Below, in pieces: positions 52,492 to 64,000 of a stretch of 64,000 bases of DNA (position 1 is the stretch's first letter; each line of letters begins with the position of its first letter). Position numbers and translations under genes: made by a program. The notes under the pieces are model-generated. The model was given only the letters and a program-made list of their open reading frames with translations. It made no database searches and had not been told where the DNA came from. This DNA comes from Sycon ciliatum (taxonomy: Eukaryota; Porifera; Calcarea; Leucosolenida; Sycettidae), in NCBI RefSeq assembly GCF_964019385.1, contig NC_088643.1:2630755-2694754 (forward strand). The letters are read 5' to 3'.

Positions 52492-53079
52492 TCAGTGCAT
52501 CACCTTCGCCGAAAGAGGCCCTTTCTGAGATTTGGCCGATGGACTATGTGTCGTTATACTGAGCTTGTATACAAACTCCCATCTCTCCCCACACAACACT
52601 CCAGACTTGTATTTTGCATATAACAGGTACTTCGATGACGAGAATATAAACTGGTATATAAACTGGTATATAAACTGGTATATAAACTGGTGTATAAACT
52701 GGTATATAAACTCCTTTTTTTTTAGGATTACACTAGTGACCTGCAGTCCGCCTTGATGGTTTTTCGACATGCACGAGCAGCACGACGGTCCCAACTTCAG
52801 GATCTCTTTCCCGTCAACGATGAAGAATACAACGTCGTCCTTTGTAACATGTGCCTTGTGCTGCACCTGGCGTTCCAGGCTGTCCTTCTTTCGCTGTTTC
52901 AGCACTCCGTCTGTCAAGCGCAGCACTCGACATGTGCGGCTGAAGAGCCCCGCGTGCCGCTCCTCCTGCGTTTTTACATGGACATAGAATGCAGATAGCA
53001 GGGGCGACGGAACTTCACTGCTGATGGTTTTCCAATCGATGTTCTCCTTTCCGCGTCCCTCGCAGAGCGGACGGAACAT
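52492..53079 (-). CDS. Unrecognised ORF of 195 residues, doubtful
   Basis: The longest non-transposon frame in this part. Residues 1-115 (TQEERHAGLFSRTCRVLRLT, DDVVFFIVDGKEILKLGPS) look protein-like. The frame then runs into sequence encoded by the ATATAAACTGGT minisatellite (FIYQF repeats), which is unlikely to be native. It could be one exon of a host gene (a TTTTTTTTAG tract and possible splice sites lie nearby) or chance. No domain recognised. Confidence 0.2.
   Translation of the reverse strand: MFRPLCEGRGKENIDWKTISSEVPSPLLSAFYVHVKTQEERHAGLFSRTCRVLRLTDGVLKQRKKDSLERQVQHKAHVTKDDVVFFIVDGKEILKLGPSCCSCMSKNHQGGLQVTSVILKKKEFIYQFIHQFIYQFIYQFIYQFIFSSSKYLLYAKYKSGVLCGERWEFVYKLSITTHSPSAKSQKGPLSAKVMH
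52640..52712. repeat. 13-bp minisatellite
   Basis: Five to six copies of TATAAACTGGTAT with single changes. Confidence 0.85.
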
Positions 53080-53587
53080 GCGCAGCCATAATCCGTGGCA
53101 CTGCCAGTGTTCTTAGAAACTGCTGCTTGAATAATGGCATCGTGATTCGTGGTCGTCCTCAGAAGAAACGTTTGGGAGTCGATTCAACAGGCTCGTGCTG
53201 ATTCATTTTTTTACTCTTACTTTGGAAAGGAGACGAACTCTATGTCTCTAAAGTCTAATGAGCAATCGGTTCTTTTACAGAGCCCGCGGTGAGATCTGCG
53301 CGCGGTTAACGGTCACTAGCACTGTGAGGTTCAAACTAACTTACTTGGCGCATAGCTGTTACTTCCGATGTAACTAGTACTCAGTACTAAACTGAAGTCA
53401 CAAGTACAAAGAGTGTGTGATGGTACTGCACTAGCACTGCATGCACTGCACAGAGTCAGTGGTAGTCTTGTACTTGATCCACACAGGTTGGTGAAAGGAA
53501 GACTCGTCGAGCCAAGGTTGTGGGTTGGAATTCCAATCTCTACCCTTGTGGGGGAGAGGGGAGTTTGTATATCAGCTCAGTATAAGC

Positions 53588-53708
53588 ATAATATAACCTA
53601 CTCAGTTGATTATATGGGAAATATAAACCAATATACAAACCTCGGCTTCACCTCGGTTTGTATACAGGTTTATATTTCCCATATAATCAACTGGTTAGGT
53701 TATATTAT
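53588..53708. repeat. Hairpin-forming inverted repeat
   Basis: Arms of about 54 bp (53588-53641 and 53656-53708; ATAATATAACC...CAAACC against its complement) around a roughly 14-bp loop. It lies immediately before segmental duplication copy 2. Confidence 0.7.
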
Positions 53709-53712
53709 ATAC

Positions 53713-55853
53713 ATATTCGACGATAAGCATACTGCTGGGTAGATGCGAGTATCAGTTCAAGTGTCTGATGATTGCCTAGCAGCAGGAAGCACAGAGTTCA
53801 AGTACACTGTACAACCAACCTTTACGTCATCCGCTTAGTCTGCTATGTACCGTAGTTGGAAGATATGTGGGCGCCGCGCTCCCCCGCACATCAGCTCTCA
53901 ATACGTGCTACAGCTGGGAGTATTAGTAGCTGGAAACGCACCCGTGGCACCATAACTACATTCGTCGCGTTGAGAAAGGTTAGCTCTGCTCTCTGTATTT
54001 CTTTGACTTTTTTGGAAGGCGCACAGCTATTTTGTGTCTACATGTATGTTTGTTTGTTTGTTTGTTTATTTACGGATTCTCCAGAGGTAAATGGATACCT
54101 ATCATGGGAGTCTCACCAAACTAATAAAATAATGAAAATAAAATTATGTATGGAGTGTAAAAAACTCAAAATCTTAGATTTTCTAAGTCAAATGTATCAG
54201 TGTATTGTAGCGTACAGGCCACTTACTTTCAAGTTTCAACACCATTATTTACGAAAGGAAACAGTAGAACTTTGAGGCAATAGTAGAAGGAGAAAAAAGC
54301 CACACGGGTTGTTCAAATGGAGATTTTGAGTATTCCAAGATGGCGGAAGACAAGTGCCGCTACCTGTATGTACATTCAATTTCTATTACTGGTTAAATTT
54401 TCGGCTAATGATCGATTCAGTTCGTGAAACTCAAAGTTACGAAACAGCAACTGCTCGTTCTTCTGTCTGTGCATGTACAGGTTTATGAAGGATAGGCTGG
54501 ACGTTCCTTGACACTGGAAGAACTGAAGGACTACTGAACAGCTGCAGTGAATACGCTCTGTTTGTTTTCTCCTTCACTAGGAAGTTCTCAGAATTTCTTT
54601 TCCAACTGGCTGTAACCAATGTCTGGCGCCACATAATGTAGCGCGGAAGAGCGAATAGCGTAGAATCAAGCTCATCAAGCTCAGTACATGACAGTGTGTG
54701 GGCGTACAAGTACAGTGCAGTAGTTTTGGACGCCACAAAATTTAGCGGTAGAATGACCAGCCTAGCACCGAGCTTAATGATTATGAGTAGTAGTCTTTCA
54801 TAACCGCCTAAAGGTTTCTCGTCTTGTTCTCAGGTACACGTTTTCTACTAGTATAAGGACGCTTTCGAGACTGCACACGGATTTCTCTGTCTTATTCGCA
54901 GGTAAGTTTTCTATACTGCTCTTCCTTGGCTGCACACAGTTTCTCGTCTTCTTCTCAGTTACGTTTTCTGTATGCTCTTTCGTTACTGCATACAGGTTTC
55001 TAGCCTTTTTCGCGGACAAGGTTCCAATTTCACTCTTTCTTGATTGCACACGGGCTTCTCGTCTTGTTCACAGGTAAGCTTCTTATAATTATTGTATTTT
55101 CTTGACTGCCTACAGGTCTCCTGTTTTTCTCGCAGGTACGTTTACTATACAGCTTTTCTGGACTGGAAATAGGAGCCTACGGTGTCTCGTCTTGTTCACA
55201 GGTAAGTTTCCTTTCCAGCTCTTTCTTGAATGCACACAGTGTTTCGTAATGTTCTCAGTTCAGAGTGCTATAATTCTTTTTCCTGACTGAATACAAGTGT
55301 CTTGCCTTGTGTGCAGGCAGATGTTTCCTATAAATGTTCATATTTCATAGCTGTATACAAGTTTCGAGTCTTGTCCATGGGCAAGTTCCATTAAATTGAT
55401 CCATTCTTTGATCTTTCATGACTGCAAATACCTTTCCCGTCTTGATTTAAGTTGAGTTCTCTATATGCTCTACTGCTCTTTCCTTACTGCATACAGAGGT
55501 AACGTCTTTTTCGCTGTTGAGATTCCTTGTTACTAGTGCTCTTTCCTGACTGCGTGCAGATTTCTCGTCACGTTCACAGGTAAGCTTCCTATTATGCATT
55601 TTCCGAACTGCATACAAGTGTCTCGTCTTGTGTGCAGGCAAAAGTTTCCTATTTTCAATATTATTTCATGGCTCCAAACAGGATTCGTGTCTTGCTCACA
55701 GGTAAGTTCCCTTCATTGATCTTTCATGAATGTATACAGGTGTCTTGTGTTGTTGGCAGGACAGTTTCCTATTTTGCTCTTCCTACATTGAATACAGGCT
55801 TCTTGTCTTGTTCGCAGCTAGAGGTTTTCACATATTACTCTTGCTTGACTTAA
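53713..55853. repeat. Segmental duplication, copy 2
   Basis: Second copy of the block at 40747-41391 plus 45862-47570. It lacks the 4.47-kb CR1/Jockey-like element and so records its insertion site (ACAAGTGC at 54350-54357). Confidence 0.85.
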
Positions 55854-55945
55854 TACTGGTATATTTGTCTTGTTTACAGGTAGAAGTTTCCAATGATGTC
55901 TCTTTCGAGACTCCATAAAGATGTTACGCCTTTTGACAGGTAAGA
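54815..55945 (+). repeat. Splice-like minisatellite, second copy
   Basis: Same unit structure and order as 46525-47566 with scattered substitutions, extending about 90 bp further right. Confidence 0.65.
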
Positions 55946-56655
55946 TCCTATAATAGCTCCTGTTGGCCTGCATACACTTTCCCCGTCTCGTTGTGAGCTA
56001 AGTTATCATTAATTTGTTGATGTCAACACTGGCCACTGCACTAGTAGTTGGTGGTGGACGTGTGGGGGCGCAGTAGCCCTGATGATTCCATCTGAGATAC
56101 TATGGCGGAGCAAGGCGTAAAAGAGGAGTGATAGAAAGTAATAGAAAAATTTAATGCAAGTACAGTTCTGTACCTACTATTACTCCAGTGGCACTTAGCA
56201 TTCGTAAGTGACGTCGACAATGGTTCTGGATACTTGCCATAACGTGCGTTCTACTGCCTGAGAAAGAACAGTGAAGGGTAGGTCACTAGGTGTCACTGCA
56301 GGAATCCACAGCTAAACGGGACGACTGTGAATGTGGGGCTCAGTGCAGGTAGCTGCTTTGTTCTCCGCTGGAGGTCCATTATTCTCTTTGTTCTTGCTGA
56401 GTGAACTCCAATGATGTCACGCAAATTTGCGCCTTGCACCATTTTGGAGTTCCCAGGTGTAGGGCTTCACGACTCCCTGCGCAGAATCAAGCACCCACAC
56501 ACATGACTGTACATTGCCAACACTTTCGTGGACTATGTCATAAGAGGTCTACGTGTGCTGCTGGAATAAATAATTATAATGAGACTTCGGGTGTAAGGAC
56601 ACTTCGCGTAGGACACGTTCCTGGTGTCGCGCCGCGCCGAGGGTCTTTATAAGCA
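55946..56655. other. No recognised feature
   Basis: Unique-looking sequence between two minisatellite stretches. Confidence 0.35.
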
Positions 56656-58236
56656 AAGGCGACTTTATATAATAGATCTTTTTTTGACTGCATATCGTTG
56701 TCCGGTCTTGTTCTCAGTTCAGTTTTCACCATGCTCTCTCGTTACTGCATAATGGTATTTCGCCTGTTTGGGAGAGAAGGTTCCTATAACTATTACTCCT
56801 TCCCAACTTCTTACAGGTCCCCGTCATGTTCAAACGTAAGCTTCCTATAATTATTGTATTTTCTTGACTGCATACAAGCGTTTTGTTTCTGTGCGGGCAG
56901 GGGTTTCCTATTTTCATATTTGATGGCTACATACAAGTTTCATGGCTTCCTCCCAGGTGAGTTCCCCTCATTGATTTTTCATGAGTGTCTACAGGTGCCT
57001 TGTCTTGTTCGCATGTAAGTATCCTATATTGCCCTGTCTTGACCTCACACAGGTTTTGTCTTGTTCGCTGGTGAAGGTTTCCTATAATTATGACTCTTTC
57101 GAGACTGCATACAGATTACACGTCCCATTTGCAGCTAAGTAGTTCCTATTATGGCTTATGCATGACTGCATATAATTTTCCCGTCTCTGTACCAGTTAGT
57201 ATTCCTATATGCTCTTTCTTTTCAACTGAATACAGGTATTTCGTCTGTTTCGCAGAGAATGATCCTATGTCTCCTTCCTGACTGGACTAGGCCTTTGCGG
57301 ATAGTGCCGGCAGAACAATTGGCAGAATTCGGTACTTTTTCTGGTGAGTTTCATGCATGTTTGGTATGTGGATAAAGAAATGGAGCAGAATTCGAGGAAT
57401 TGCCCGCCATAAGGTTTGTATGGTTCTGCCAATTTCACTGCTTTTCGATCAGAATCTGCCAACTTTTCGAGCATTACCCGCCAATGCCTAGACTGCACAC
57501 AGGGTCTCTGCTCATGTTCAAAAGTAAGCTTCTTATACTGTATAGTCTTGACTGAATACAAGTTTCGTTTCTAGTGTGTATTTACAAGTACACCATTTCA
57601 TATTGCATGGCTCCAATCAGGTTTCTTGTCTTGCTTACAGGTGAGTTCCCTTCATTGACCGTTGAAGATTGTGTCCATGTGTCTTGCCTTGTTCGCATAT
57701 AAGGTTACTATATTTCTCTTTCTTGAATTCACACAGGTAATTTTGTTTTGTTTCCAGGTCGCAGTTTCCGGTTTGACTCTTTACAGACTGGATTCAGATT
57801 TCACGTCTTATTCACAAGACTGCATAGAGGACGTATTATGTTCTTGTTCGGAGGTAAGTCTCCTATACTGCTAATTCTCGACTTCAGACAGGACATTTTA
57901 GTTTAAATTGCAGTTAGAAGGTTTCTGTTTGACTCTTTTGAGCCTGGTTACTGATTGTATGTCGTATGTACAGGTGGTGTCTTGTCTTGTTCGCAGGTAA
58001 GTTTCATTGCCTTTTCTTGACTTCGTACAGTTTTTGTTGTGGTTTTACTTGCAGGTGGAAGTTTCCTGTTTGACTCTTTCGAGGCTGGATACAGATTGTA
58101 CGATTTTTTGCAGGCAAGTTCCTATCGCGCCATGTGGACTGCTTCCTGGTTTCCCGTCTTGTTCTCAGCTAAGTTTTCTATATTATATTCTTTCTTCTCG
58201 CTCCAAATATACTGGCACACACAGAGACATAGACAG
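56656..58236 (+). repeat. Splice-like minisatellite, older third stretch
   Basis: The same motifs (GCATACAGG, CTTGTTCGCAGGTAAG, TTTCCTAT) recur in order, but with more divergence and interruptions, including an unrelated block around 57290-57490. Confidence 0.6.
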
Positions 58237-58242
58237 CAATAG

Positions 58243-61200
58243 CGCCTGCTCGCCTGGCCGCTCGCCTGGCCGCTCGCCTGGCCGCTCGCCCGGCCGCTCG
58301 CCCGGCCGCTCGCCCGGCCGCTCGCCCGGCCGCTCGCCCGGCCGCTCGCCCGGCCGCTCGCCCGGCCGCTCGCCCGGCCGCTCGCCCGGCCGCTCGCCCG
58401 GCCGCTCGCCCGGCCGCTCGCCCGGCCGCTCGCCCGGCCGCTCGCCCGGCCGCTCGCCCGGCCGCTCGCCCGGCCGCTCGCCCGGCCGCTCGCCCGGCCG
58501 CTCGCCCGGCCGCTCGCCCGGCCGCTCGCCCGGCCGCTCGCCCGGCCGCTCGCCCGGCCGCTCGCCCGGCCGCTCGCCCGGCCGCTCGCCTTGCCGCTCG
58601 CCCGGCCGCTCGCCCGGCCGCTCGCCCGGCCGCTCGCCCGGCCGCTCGCCGGCTCTGAGCGCCGGCTCTGAGCGCCGGCTCTGAGCTCGGGCTCTGAGCG
58701 CCGGCTATGAGCGCCGGCTCTGAGCGCCGGCTCTGAGCGCCGGCTCTGAGCGCCGGCTCTGAGCGCCGGCTCTGAGCGCCGGCTCTGAGCGCCGGCTCTG
58801 AGCGCCGGCTCTGAGCGCCGGCTCTGAGCGCCGGCTCTGAGCGCCGGCTCTGAGCGCCGGCTCTGAGCGCCGGCTCTGAGCGCCGGCTCTGAGCGCCGGC
58901 TCTGAGCGCCGGCTCTGAGCGCCGGCTCTGAGCGCCGGCTCTGAGCGCCGGCTCTGAGCGCCGGCTCTGAGCGCCGGCTCTGAGCGCCGGCTCTGAGCGC
59001 CGGCTCTGAGCGCCGGCTCTGAGCGCCGGCTCTGAGCGCCGGCTCTGAGCGCCGGCTCTGAGCGCCGGCTCTGAGCGCCGGCTCTGAGCGCCGGCTCTGA
59101 GCGCCGGCTCTGAGCGCCGGCTCTGAGCGTCGGCTCTGAGCGCCGGCTCTGAGCGCAGGCTCTGAGCGCAGGCTCGGAGCGCCGGCTCGGAGCGCCGGCT
59201 CTGAGCGCCGGCTCTGAGCGCCGGCTCTGAGCGCCGGCTCTGAGCGCCGGCTCTGAGCGCCGGCTCTGAGCGCCGGCTCGCCCGGCCGCTCGCCCGGCCG
59301 CTCGCCCGGCCGCTCGCCCGGCCGCTCGCCCGGCCGCTCGCCCGGCCGCTCGCCCGGCCGCTCGCCCGGCCGCTCGCCCGGCCACTCGCCGGCTCTGAGC
59401 GCCGGCTCTGAGCGCCGGCTCTGAGCGCCGGCTCTGAGCGCCGGCTCTGAGCGCCGGCTCTGAGCGCCGGCTCTGAGCGCCGGCTCTGAGCGCCGGCTCT
59501 GAGCGCCGGCTCTGAGCGCCGGCTCTGAGCGCCGGCTCTGAGCGCCGGCTCTGAGCGCCGGCTCTGAGCGCCGGCTCTGAGCGCCGGCTCTGAGCGCCGG
59601 CTCTGAGCGCCGGCTCTGAGCGCCGGCTCTGAGCGCCGGCTCTGAGCGCCGGCTCTGAGCGCCGGCTCTGAGCGCAGGCTCTGAGCGCCGGCTCTGAGCG
59701 CCGGCTCTGAGCGCCGGCTCTGAGCGCCGGCTCTGAGCGCCGGCTCTGAGCGCCGGCTCTGAGCGCCGGCTCTGAGCGCCGGCTCTGAGCGCCGGCTCTG
59801 AGCGCCGGCTCTGAGCGCCGGCTCTGAGCGCCGGCTCTGAGCGCCGGCTCTGAGCGCCGGCTCGCCCGGCCGCTCGCCCGGCCGCTCGCCCGGCCGCTCG
59901 CCCGGCCGCTCGCCCGGCCGCTCGCCCGGCCGCTCGCCCGGCCGCTCGCCCGGCCGCTCGCCCGGCCGCTCGCCCGGCCGCTCGCCCGGCCGCTCGCCCG
60001 GCCGCTCGCCCGGCCGCTCGCCCGGCCGCTCGCCCGGCCGCTCGCCGGCTCTGAGCGCCGGCTCTGAGCGCCGGCTCTGAGCGCCGGCTCTGAGCGCCGG
60101 CTCTGAGCGCCGGCTCTGAGCGCCGGCTCTGAGCGCCGGCTCTGAGCGCCGGCTCTGAGCGCCGGCTCTGAGCGCGGGCTCTGAGCGCCGGCTTTGAGCG
60201 CCGGCTCTGAGCGCCGGCTCTGAGCGCCGGCTCTGAGCGCCGGCTCTGAGCGCCGGCTCTGAGCGCAGGCTCTGAGCGCAGGCTCCGAGCGCCGGCTCGG
60301 AGCGCCGGCTCTGAGCGCCGGCTCTGAGCGCCGGCTCTGAGCGCCGGCTCTGAGCGCCGGCTCGCCCGGCCGCTCGCCCGGCCGCTCGCCCGGCCGCTCG
60401 CCCGGCCGCTCGCCCGGCCGCTCGCCCGGCCGCTCGCCCGGCCGCTCGCCCGGCCGCTCGCCCGGCCGCTCGCCCGGCCGCTCGCCGGCTCTGAGAGCCG
60501 GCTCTGAGCGCCGGCTCTGAGCGCCGGCTCTGAGCGCCGGCTCTGAGCGCCGGCTCTGAGCGCCGGCTCTGAGCGCCGGCTCTGAGCGCCGGCTCTGAGC
60601 GCCGGCTCCGAGCGCCGGCTCTGAGCGCCGGCTCCGAGCGCCGGCTCCGAGCGCCGGCTCTGAGCGCCGGCTCTGAGCGCCGGCTCGCCCGGCCGCTCGC
60701 CCGGCCGCTCGCCCGGCCGCTCGCCCGGCCGCTCGCCCGGCCGCTCGCCCGGCCGCTCGCCCGGCCGCTCGCCCGGCCGCTCGCCCGGCCGCTCGCCCGG
60801 CCGCTCGCCGGCTCTGAGCGCCGGCTCTGAGCGCCGGCTCGCCCGGCCGCTCGCCCGGCCGCTCGCCCGGCCGCTCGCCGGCTCTGAGCGCCGGCTCTGA
60901 GCGCCGGCTCTGAGCGCCGGCTCTGAGCGCCGGCTCTGAGCGCCGGCTCTGAGCGCCGGCTCTGAGCGCCGGCTCTGAGCGCCGGCTCTGAGCGCCGGCT
61001 CTGAGCGCGGGCTCTGAGCGCCGGCTTTGAGCGCCGGCTCTGAGCGCCGGCTCTGAGCGCCGGCTCTGAGCGCCGGCTCTGAGCGCCGGCTCTGAGCGCA
61101 GGCTCTGAGCGCAGGCTCCGAGCGCCGGCTCTGAGCGCCGGCTCTGAGCGCCGGCTCTGAGCGCCGGCTCTGAGCGCCGGCTCTGAGCGCCGGCTCGCCC

Positions 61201-64000
61201 GGCCGCTCGCCCGGCCGCTCGCCCGGCCGCTCGCCCGGCCGCTCGCCCGGCCGCTCGCCCGGCCGCTCGCCCGGCCGCTCGCCCGGCCGCTCGCCCGGCC
61301 GCTCGCCCGGCCGCTCGCCGGCTCTGAGCGCCGGCTCTGAGCGCCGGCTCTGAGCGCCGGCTCTGAGCGCCGGCTCTGAGCGCCGGCTCTGAGCGCCGGC
61401 TCTGAGCGCCGGCTCTGAGCGCCGGCTCTGAGCGCCGGCTCTGAGCGCCGGCTCTGAGCGCCGGCTCTGAGCGCCGGCTCCGAGCGCCGGCTCTGAGCGC
61501 CGGCTCCGAGCGCCGGCTCCGAGCGCCGGCTCTGAGCGCCGGCTCTGAGCGCCGGCTCGCCCGGCCGCTCGCCCGGCCGCTCGCCCGGCCGCTCGCCCGG
61601 CCGCTCGCCCGGCCGCTCGCCCGGCCGCTCGCCCGGCCGCTCGCCCGGCCGCTCGCCCGGCCGCTCGCCCGGCCGCTCGCCGGCTCTGAGCGCCGGCTCT
61701 GAGCGCCGGCTCTGAGCGCCGGCTCTGAGCGCCGGCTCTGAGCGCCGGCTCTGAGCGCCGGCTCTGAGCGCCGGCTCTGAGCGCCGGCTCTGAGCGCCGG
61801 CTCTGAGCGCTGGCTCTGAGCGCCGGCTCTGAGCGCCGGCTCTGAGCGCCGGCTCTGAGAGCCGGCTCTGAGCGCCGGCTCTGAGCGCCGGCTCTGAGCG
61901 CCGGCTCTGAGCGCCGGCTCTGAGCGCCGGCTATTAGCGCCGGCTCTGAGCGCCGGCTCTGAGCGCCGGCTCTGAGCGCCGGCTCTGAGCGCCGGCTCTG
62001 AGCGCCGGCTCTGAGCGCCGGCTCTGAGCGCCGGCTTTGAGCGCCGGCTCTGAGCGCCGGCTCTGAGCGCCGGCTCTGAGCGCCGGCTCTGAGCGCCGGC
62101 TCTGAGCGCCGGCTCTGAGCGCAGGCTCTGAGCGCCGGCTCTGAGCGCCGGCTCTGAGCGCCGGCTCTGAGCGCCGGCTCTGAGCGCCGGCTCGCCCGGC
62201 CGCTCGCCCGGCCGCTCGCCCGGCCGCTCGCCCGGCCGCTCGCCCGGCCGCTCGCCCGGCCGCTCGCCCGGCCGCTCGCCCGGCCGCTCGCCCGGCCGCT
62301 CGCCCGGCCGCTCGCTCGGCCGCTCGCCCGGCCGCTCGCCCGGCCGCTCGCCCGGCCGCTCGCCCGGCCGCTCGCCCGGCCGCTCGCCCGGCCGCTCGCC
62401 CGGCCGCTCGCCCGGCCGCTCGCCCGGCCGCTCGCCCGACCGCTCGCCCGGCCGCTCGCCCGGCCGCTCGCCCGGCCGCTCGCCCGGCCGCTCGCCCGGC
62501 CGCTCGCCCGGCCGCTCGCCCGGCCGCTCGCCCGGCCGCTCGCCCGGCCGCTCGCCCGGCCGCTCGCCCGGCCGCTCGCCGGCTCTGAGCGCCGGCTCTG
62601 AGCGCCGGCTCTGAGCGCCGGCTCTGAGCGCCGGCTCTGAGCGCCGGCTCTGAGCGCCGGCTCTGAGCGCCGGCTCTGAGCGCCGGCTCTGAGCGCCGGC
62701 TCTGAGCGCCGGCTCTGAGCGCCGGCTCTGAGCGCCGGCTCCCAGCGCCGGCTCCCAGCGCCGGCTCCCAGCGCCGGCTCTGAGCGCCGGCTCTGAGCGC
62801 CGGCTCTGAGCGCCGGCTCTGAGCGCCGGCTCTGAGCGCCGGCTCTGAGCGCCGGCTCTGCGCGCCGGCTCTGAGCGCTGGCTCTGAGCGCCGGCTCTGA
62901 GCGCCGGCTCTGAGCGCCGGCTCTGAGCGCCGGCTCTGAGCGCCGGCTCTGAGCGCCGGCTCTGAGCGCCGGCTCTGAGCGCCGGCTCTGAGCGCCGGCT
63001 CGACGGCCGCTCGCCCGGCCGCTCGCCCGGCCGCTCGCCCGGCCGCTCGCCCGGCCGCTCGCCCGGCCGCTCGCCCGGCCGCTCGCCCGGCCGCTCGCCC
63101 GGCCGCTCGCCCGGCCGCTCGCCCGGCCGCTCGCCCGGCCGCTCGCCCGGCCGCTCGCCCGGCCGCTCGCCGGCTCTGAGCGCCGGCTCTGAGCGCCGGC
63201 TCTGAGCGCCGGCTCTGAGCGCCGGCTCTGAGCGCCGGCTCTGAGCGCCGGCTCTGAGCGCCGGCTCTGAGCGCCGGCTCGCCCGGCCGCTCGCCCGGCC
63301 GCTCGCCCGGCCGCTCGCCCGGCCGCTCGCCCGGCCGCTCGCCCGGCCGCTCGCCCGGCCGCTCGCCCAGCCGCTCGCCCGGCCGCTCGCCCGGCCGCTC
63401 GCCGGCTCTGAGCGCCGGCTCTGAGCGCCGGCTCTGAGCTCGCCCGGCCGCTCGCCCGGCCGCTCGCCCGGCCGCTCGCTCGGCCGCTCGCCCGGCCACT
63501 TCGCCCGGCCGCTCGCCCGGCCGCTCGCCCGGCCGCTCGCCCGGCCGCTCGCCCGGCCGCTCGCCCGGCCGCTCGCCCGGCCGCTCGCCCGGCCGCTCGC
63601 CCGGCCGCTCGCCCGGCCGCTCGCCCGGCCGCTCGCCCGACCGCTCGCCCGGCCGCTCGCCCGGCCGCTCGCCCGGCCGCTCGCCCGGCCGCTCGCCCGG
63701 CCGCTCGCCCGGCCGCTCGCCCGGCCGCTCGCCCGGCCGCTCGCCCGGCCGCTCGCCGGCTCTGAGCGCCGGCTCTGAGCGCCGGCTATGAGCGCCGGCT
63801 CTGAGCGCAGGCTCTGAGCGCCGGCTCTGAGCGCCGGCTCTGAGCGCCTGCTCTGAGCGCCGGCTCTGAGCGCCGGCTCTGAGCGCCGGCTCTGAGCACC
63901 GGCTCCCAGCGCCGGCTCCGAGCGCCGGCTCCGAGCGCCGGCTCGGAGCGCCGGCTCTGAGCGCCGGCTCTGAGCGCCGGCTCTGAGCGCCGGCTCTGAG
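58243..64000. repeat. GC-rich satellite of alternating 12-bp and 13-bp repeats
   Basis: A 12-bp unit (GCTCGCCCGGCC) fills blocks at about 58246-58650, 59277-59391, 59861-60045, 60360-60485, 60684-60808, 60837-60878, 61193-61318, 61556-61681, 62190-62580, 62999-63170, 63277-63402 and 63437-63756. A 13-bp unit (GGCTCTGAGCGCC) fills the rest. Blocks switch at the shared GCTCGCC/GGCTC sequence. Shared variants, such as GAGCGCGGGCTCTGAGC followed by a GGCTTTGAGC unit near 60173 and again near 61006, show larger duplications. Long frames here are artefacts. The array continues past the window. Confidence 0.92.

Noticed and set aside
58007..63499. Large frames of repeated RSPG or AGRA residues in the GC satellite
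   Set aside because: Produced by the 12-bp and 13-bp repeats. The frame changes at every block switch, and there is no start context or similarity.

Overview
The window is eukaryotic and looks like an animal genome, probably a marine invertebrate. The evidence is spliceosomal-type signals, a tRNA-derived SINE, and metazoan-style Penelope-like (PLE), R4/Dong-like, CR1/Jockey-like, MULE and hAT-like elements. The species cannot be told from sequence alone. No intact host gene was recognised. Almost all of the window is nested mobile DNA and satellite, with one 200-base assembly gap (27813-28012).

Region 1 (1-17.5 kb and 31.9-40.7 kb) is a patchwork of elements inserted in (TAA)n/(ATT)n microsatellites. 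Five kinds recur: C-terminal pieces of PLEs with a GIY-YIG endonuclease; retrozyme-like non-coding units of about 592 and 442 bp; R4/Dong-like non-LTR retrotransposons; a tRNA-derived SINE, partly in tail-less head-to-tail multimers; and a poly(A)-tailed retroelement. By eye I find about two dozen type I hammerhead ribozymes, in the PLEs, in both retrozyme-like families and in shorter elements. Twelve PLE or ribozyme-bearing inserts share one architecture: two inverted arms, each ending with the element 3' region against the microsatellite. One arm reaches the longer 3' terminus, and the other stops at an internal AT tract slightly upstream. R4 copies instead join the microsatellite in a single strand polarity.

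Region 2 (17.4-31 kb) is older and nested. It holds rearranged retroelement ORF1 pieces, a TA-flanked MITE, a frameshifted CR1/Jockey-like element (about 20.0-23.26 kb), and, in that element's (TAC)n tail, a 1.8-kb LTR retrotransposon on the minus strand. The LTR element has no gag-pol but carries a secreted, ubiquitin-like reading frame. A long fold-back repeat follows, then a MULE transposase pseudogene split by a hAT-like element that itself contains a hammerhead.

Region 3 (40.7-58.2 kb) is a tandem segmental duplication. The first copy holds an intact CR1/Jockey-like element (41392-45861), and the second preserves the empty target site. Both copies carry a minisatellite full of splice-site-like signals; a third, older stretch of it lies at 56.7-58.2 kb. 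MITEs and reverse-transcriptase remnants lie between.

Region 4 (58243 to the end) is a very GC-rich satellite that alternates blocks of a 12-bp and a 13-bp repeat and runs off the window.

The elements are connected. The PLEs encode an AT-hook-like motif and an endonuclease plausibly suited to AT-rich microsatellites, and the ribozyme units have the same insertion architecture, so they are probably mobilised by PLE-type machinery (inference).
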